From the NCBI GenBank assembly GCA_964549785.1, contig CAZJXA010000181.1, forward strand, positions 1 through 6,754: a DNA stretch of 6,754 nucleotides, written 5' to 3'. A program made the translations under genes and the position numbers. Shown here in pieces: positions 6,344-6,754 of the stretch. The notes under the pieces are model-generated. The model worked only from the letters and a program-made list of their open reading frames with translations, did not search any database and was not told where the DNA came from. Source of the DNA: JBEIUO01 sp964549785 (GTDB lineage Bacteria > Planctomycetota > Phycisphaerae > Phycisphaerales > UBA1924). Within the stretch, counting starts at the first letter, position 1. Each line of letters opens with the position of its first letter.

Positions 6344-6754
6344 TCGACTCGCTCATCTACGACGTCGGCATGAATAACGGAGACGACACCGCCTACTACC
6401 TCGCGAGGGGCCACCGCGTGGTCGCCATCGAGGCTGATCCTACTCTGATCGAGGCCGGGGCCGCCCGCTTCGGCAAGGAGATTGCCGCGGGTCGGCTCAC
6501 GCTGGTCAACTGTGCCGTCGGCGGCGAAAATGCCGACTCCCGGTTCTGGATCTGCCCTTCGAACCGCGTCTGGAATTCGTTTGATGAGGCCATTGCGAAA
6601 CGGGGGGGTGCCGGTCACTACGCCATCGACGTTCGCGTCCGCCGCTTCGAGGACGTGCTCAAGGAACACGGCGTCCCGCTGTATCTAAAGATCGACATCG
6701 AGGGGCACGATCATCACTGTCTGCGGGCGATCGACCCCGCTGATCGCCCCCGCT
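6340..6754 (+). CDS. FkbM-family methyltransferase, 3' end beyond the window
   Basis: The 138 visible residues match the FkbM family of SAM-dependent O-methyltransferases, which typically methylate sugar or polyketide hydroxyls. Visible features are motif I DVGMNNGDD (8-16), the acidic SAM-ribose ligand E31 in VVAIEADP (27-34), AVGGENADSRFW (59-70) after strand 4, and the family hallmark KIDIEGHD (117-124). The usual family domain is longer, so roughly half of the protein is missing to the right. It begins at ATG 6340, four bases before the GT2 gene ends, so the pair is one operon. A methyltransferase directly behind a glycosyltransferase suggests it methylates the sugar that enzyme adds, or the same glycan; that link is an inference. 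The protein is cytoplasmic: no signal peptide or membrane helix is visible. Confidence 0.88.
   Translation, partial: MIDSLIYDVGMNNGDDTAYYLARGHRVVAIEADPTLIEAGAARFGKEIAAGRLTLVNCAVGGENADSRFWICPSNRVWNSFDEAIAKRGGAGHYAIDVRVRRFEDVLKEHGVPLYLKIDIEGHDHHCLRAIDPADRPR

Overview
The window is high-GC bacterial chromosomal DNA. It carries part of a tRNA gene, three complete genes of recognisable families plus one complete methyltransferase gene on the opposite strand, and the beginning of a fifth protein gene. Planctomycetota or a related PVC-group bacterium is my best guess. That guess is an inference from overall gene style: a long exported S41 protease, several starts with little or no Shine-Dalgarno sequence, and an FkbM/GT2/methyltransferase mixture. 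No marker gene here settles the taxonomy.

Left part (1-1473): the left edge cuts a minus-strand tRNA-Arg(CCG) gene whose probable promoter lies just upstream, in the gap before a plus-strand 12-helix transporter of major facilitator type. Middle (1474-4014): a roughly 260-base leader holds a doubtful 72-codon reading frame that ends in an ATGA overlap with the next gene. That gene encodes an exported 759-residue C-terminal processing (S41) protease with a PDZ domain and an intact Ser-Lys-Gln catalytic set.

Right part (4015-6754): the protease gene converges on a minus-strand class I SAM methyltransferase across a 344-base gap rich in inverted repeats. Divergent from the methyltransferase is a plus-strand pair, a GT2 glycosyltransferase and an FkbM-family methyltransferase. 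The two overlap by ATGA and are surely co-transcribed. This looks like the edge of a surface-glycan gene cluster in which sugars are transferred and then methylated; the rest lies beyond the right edge.

The most unusual non-coding signal is a 22-base direct repeat that folds into a bulged hairpin. It occurs once on each side of the minus-strand methyltransferase gene and looks like a dispersed, REP-like element. I see no CRISPR array, transposase, phage gene or obviously new multi-gene defence or biosynthetic system in the window.
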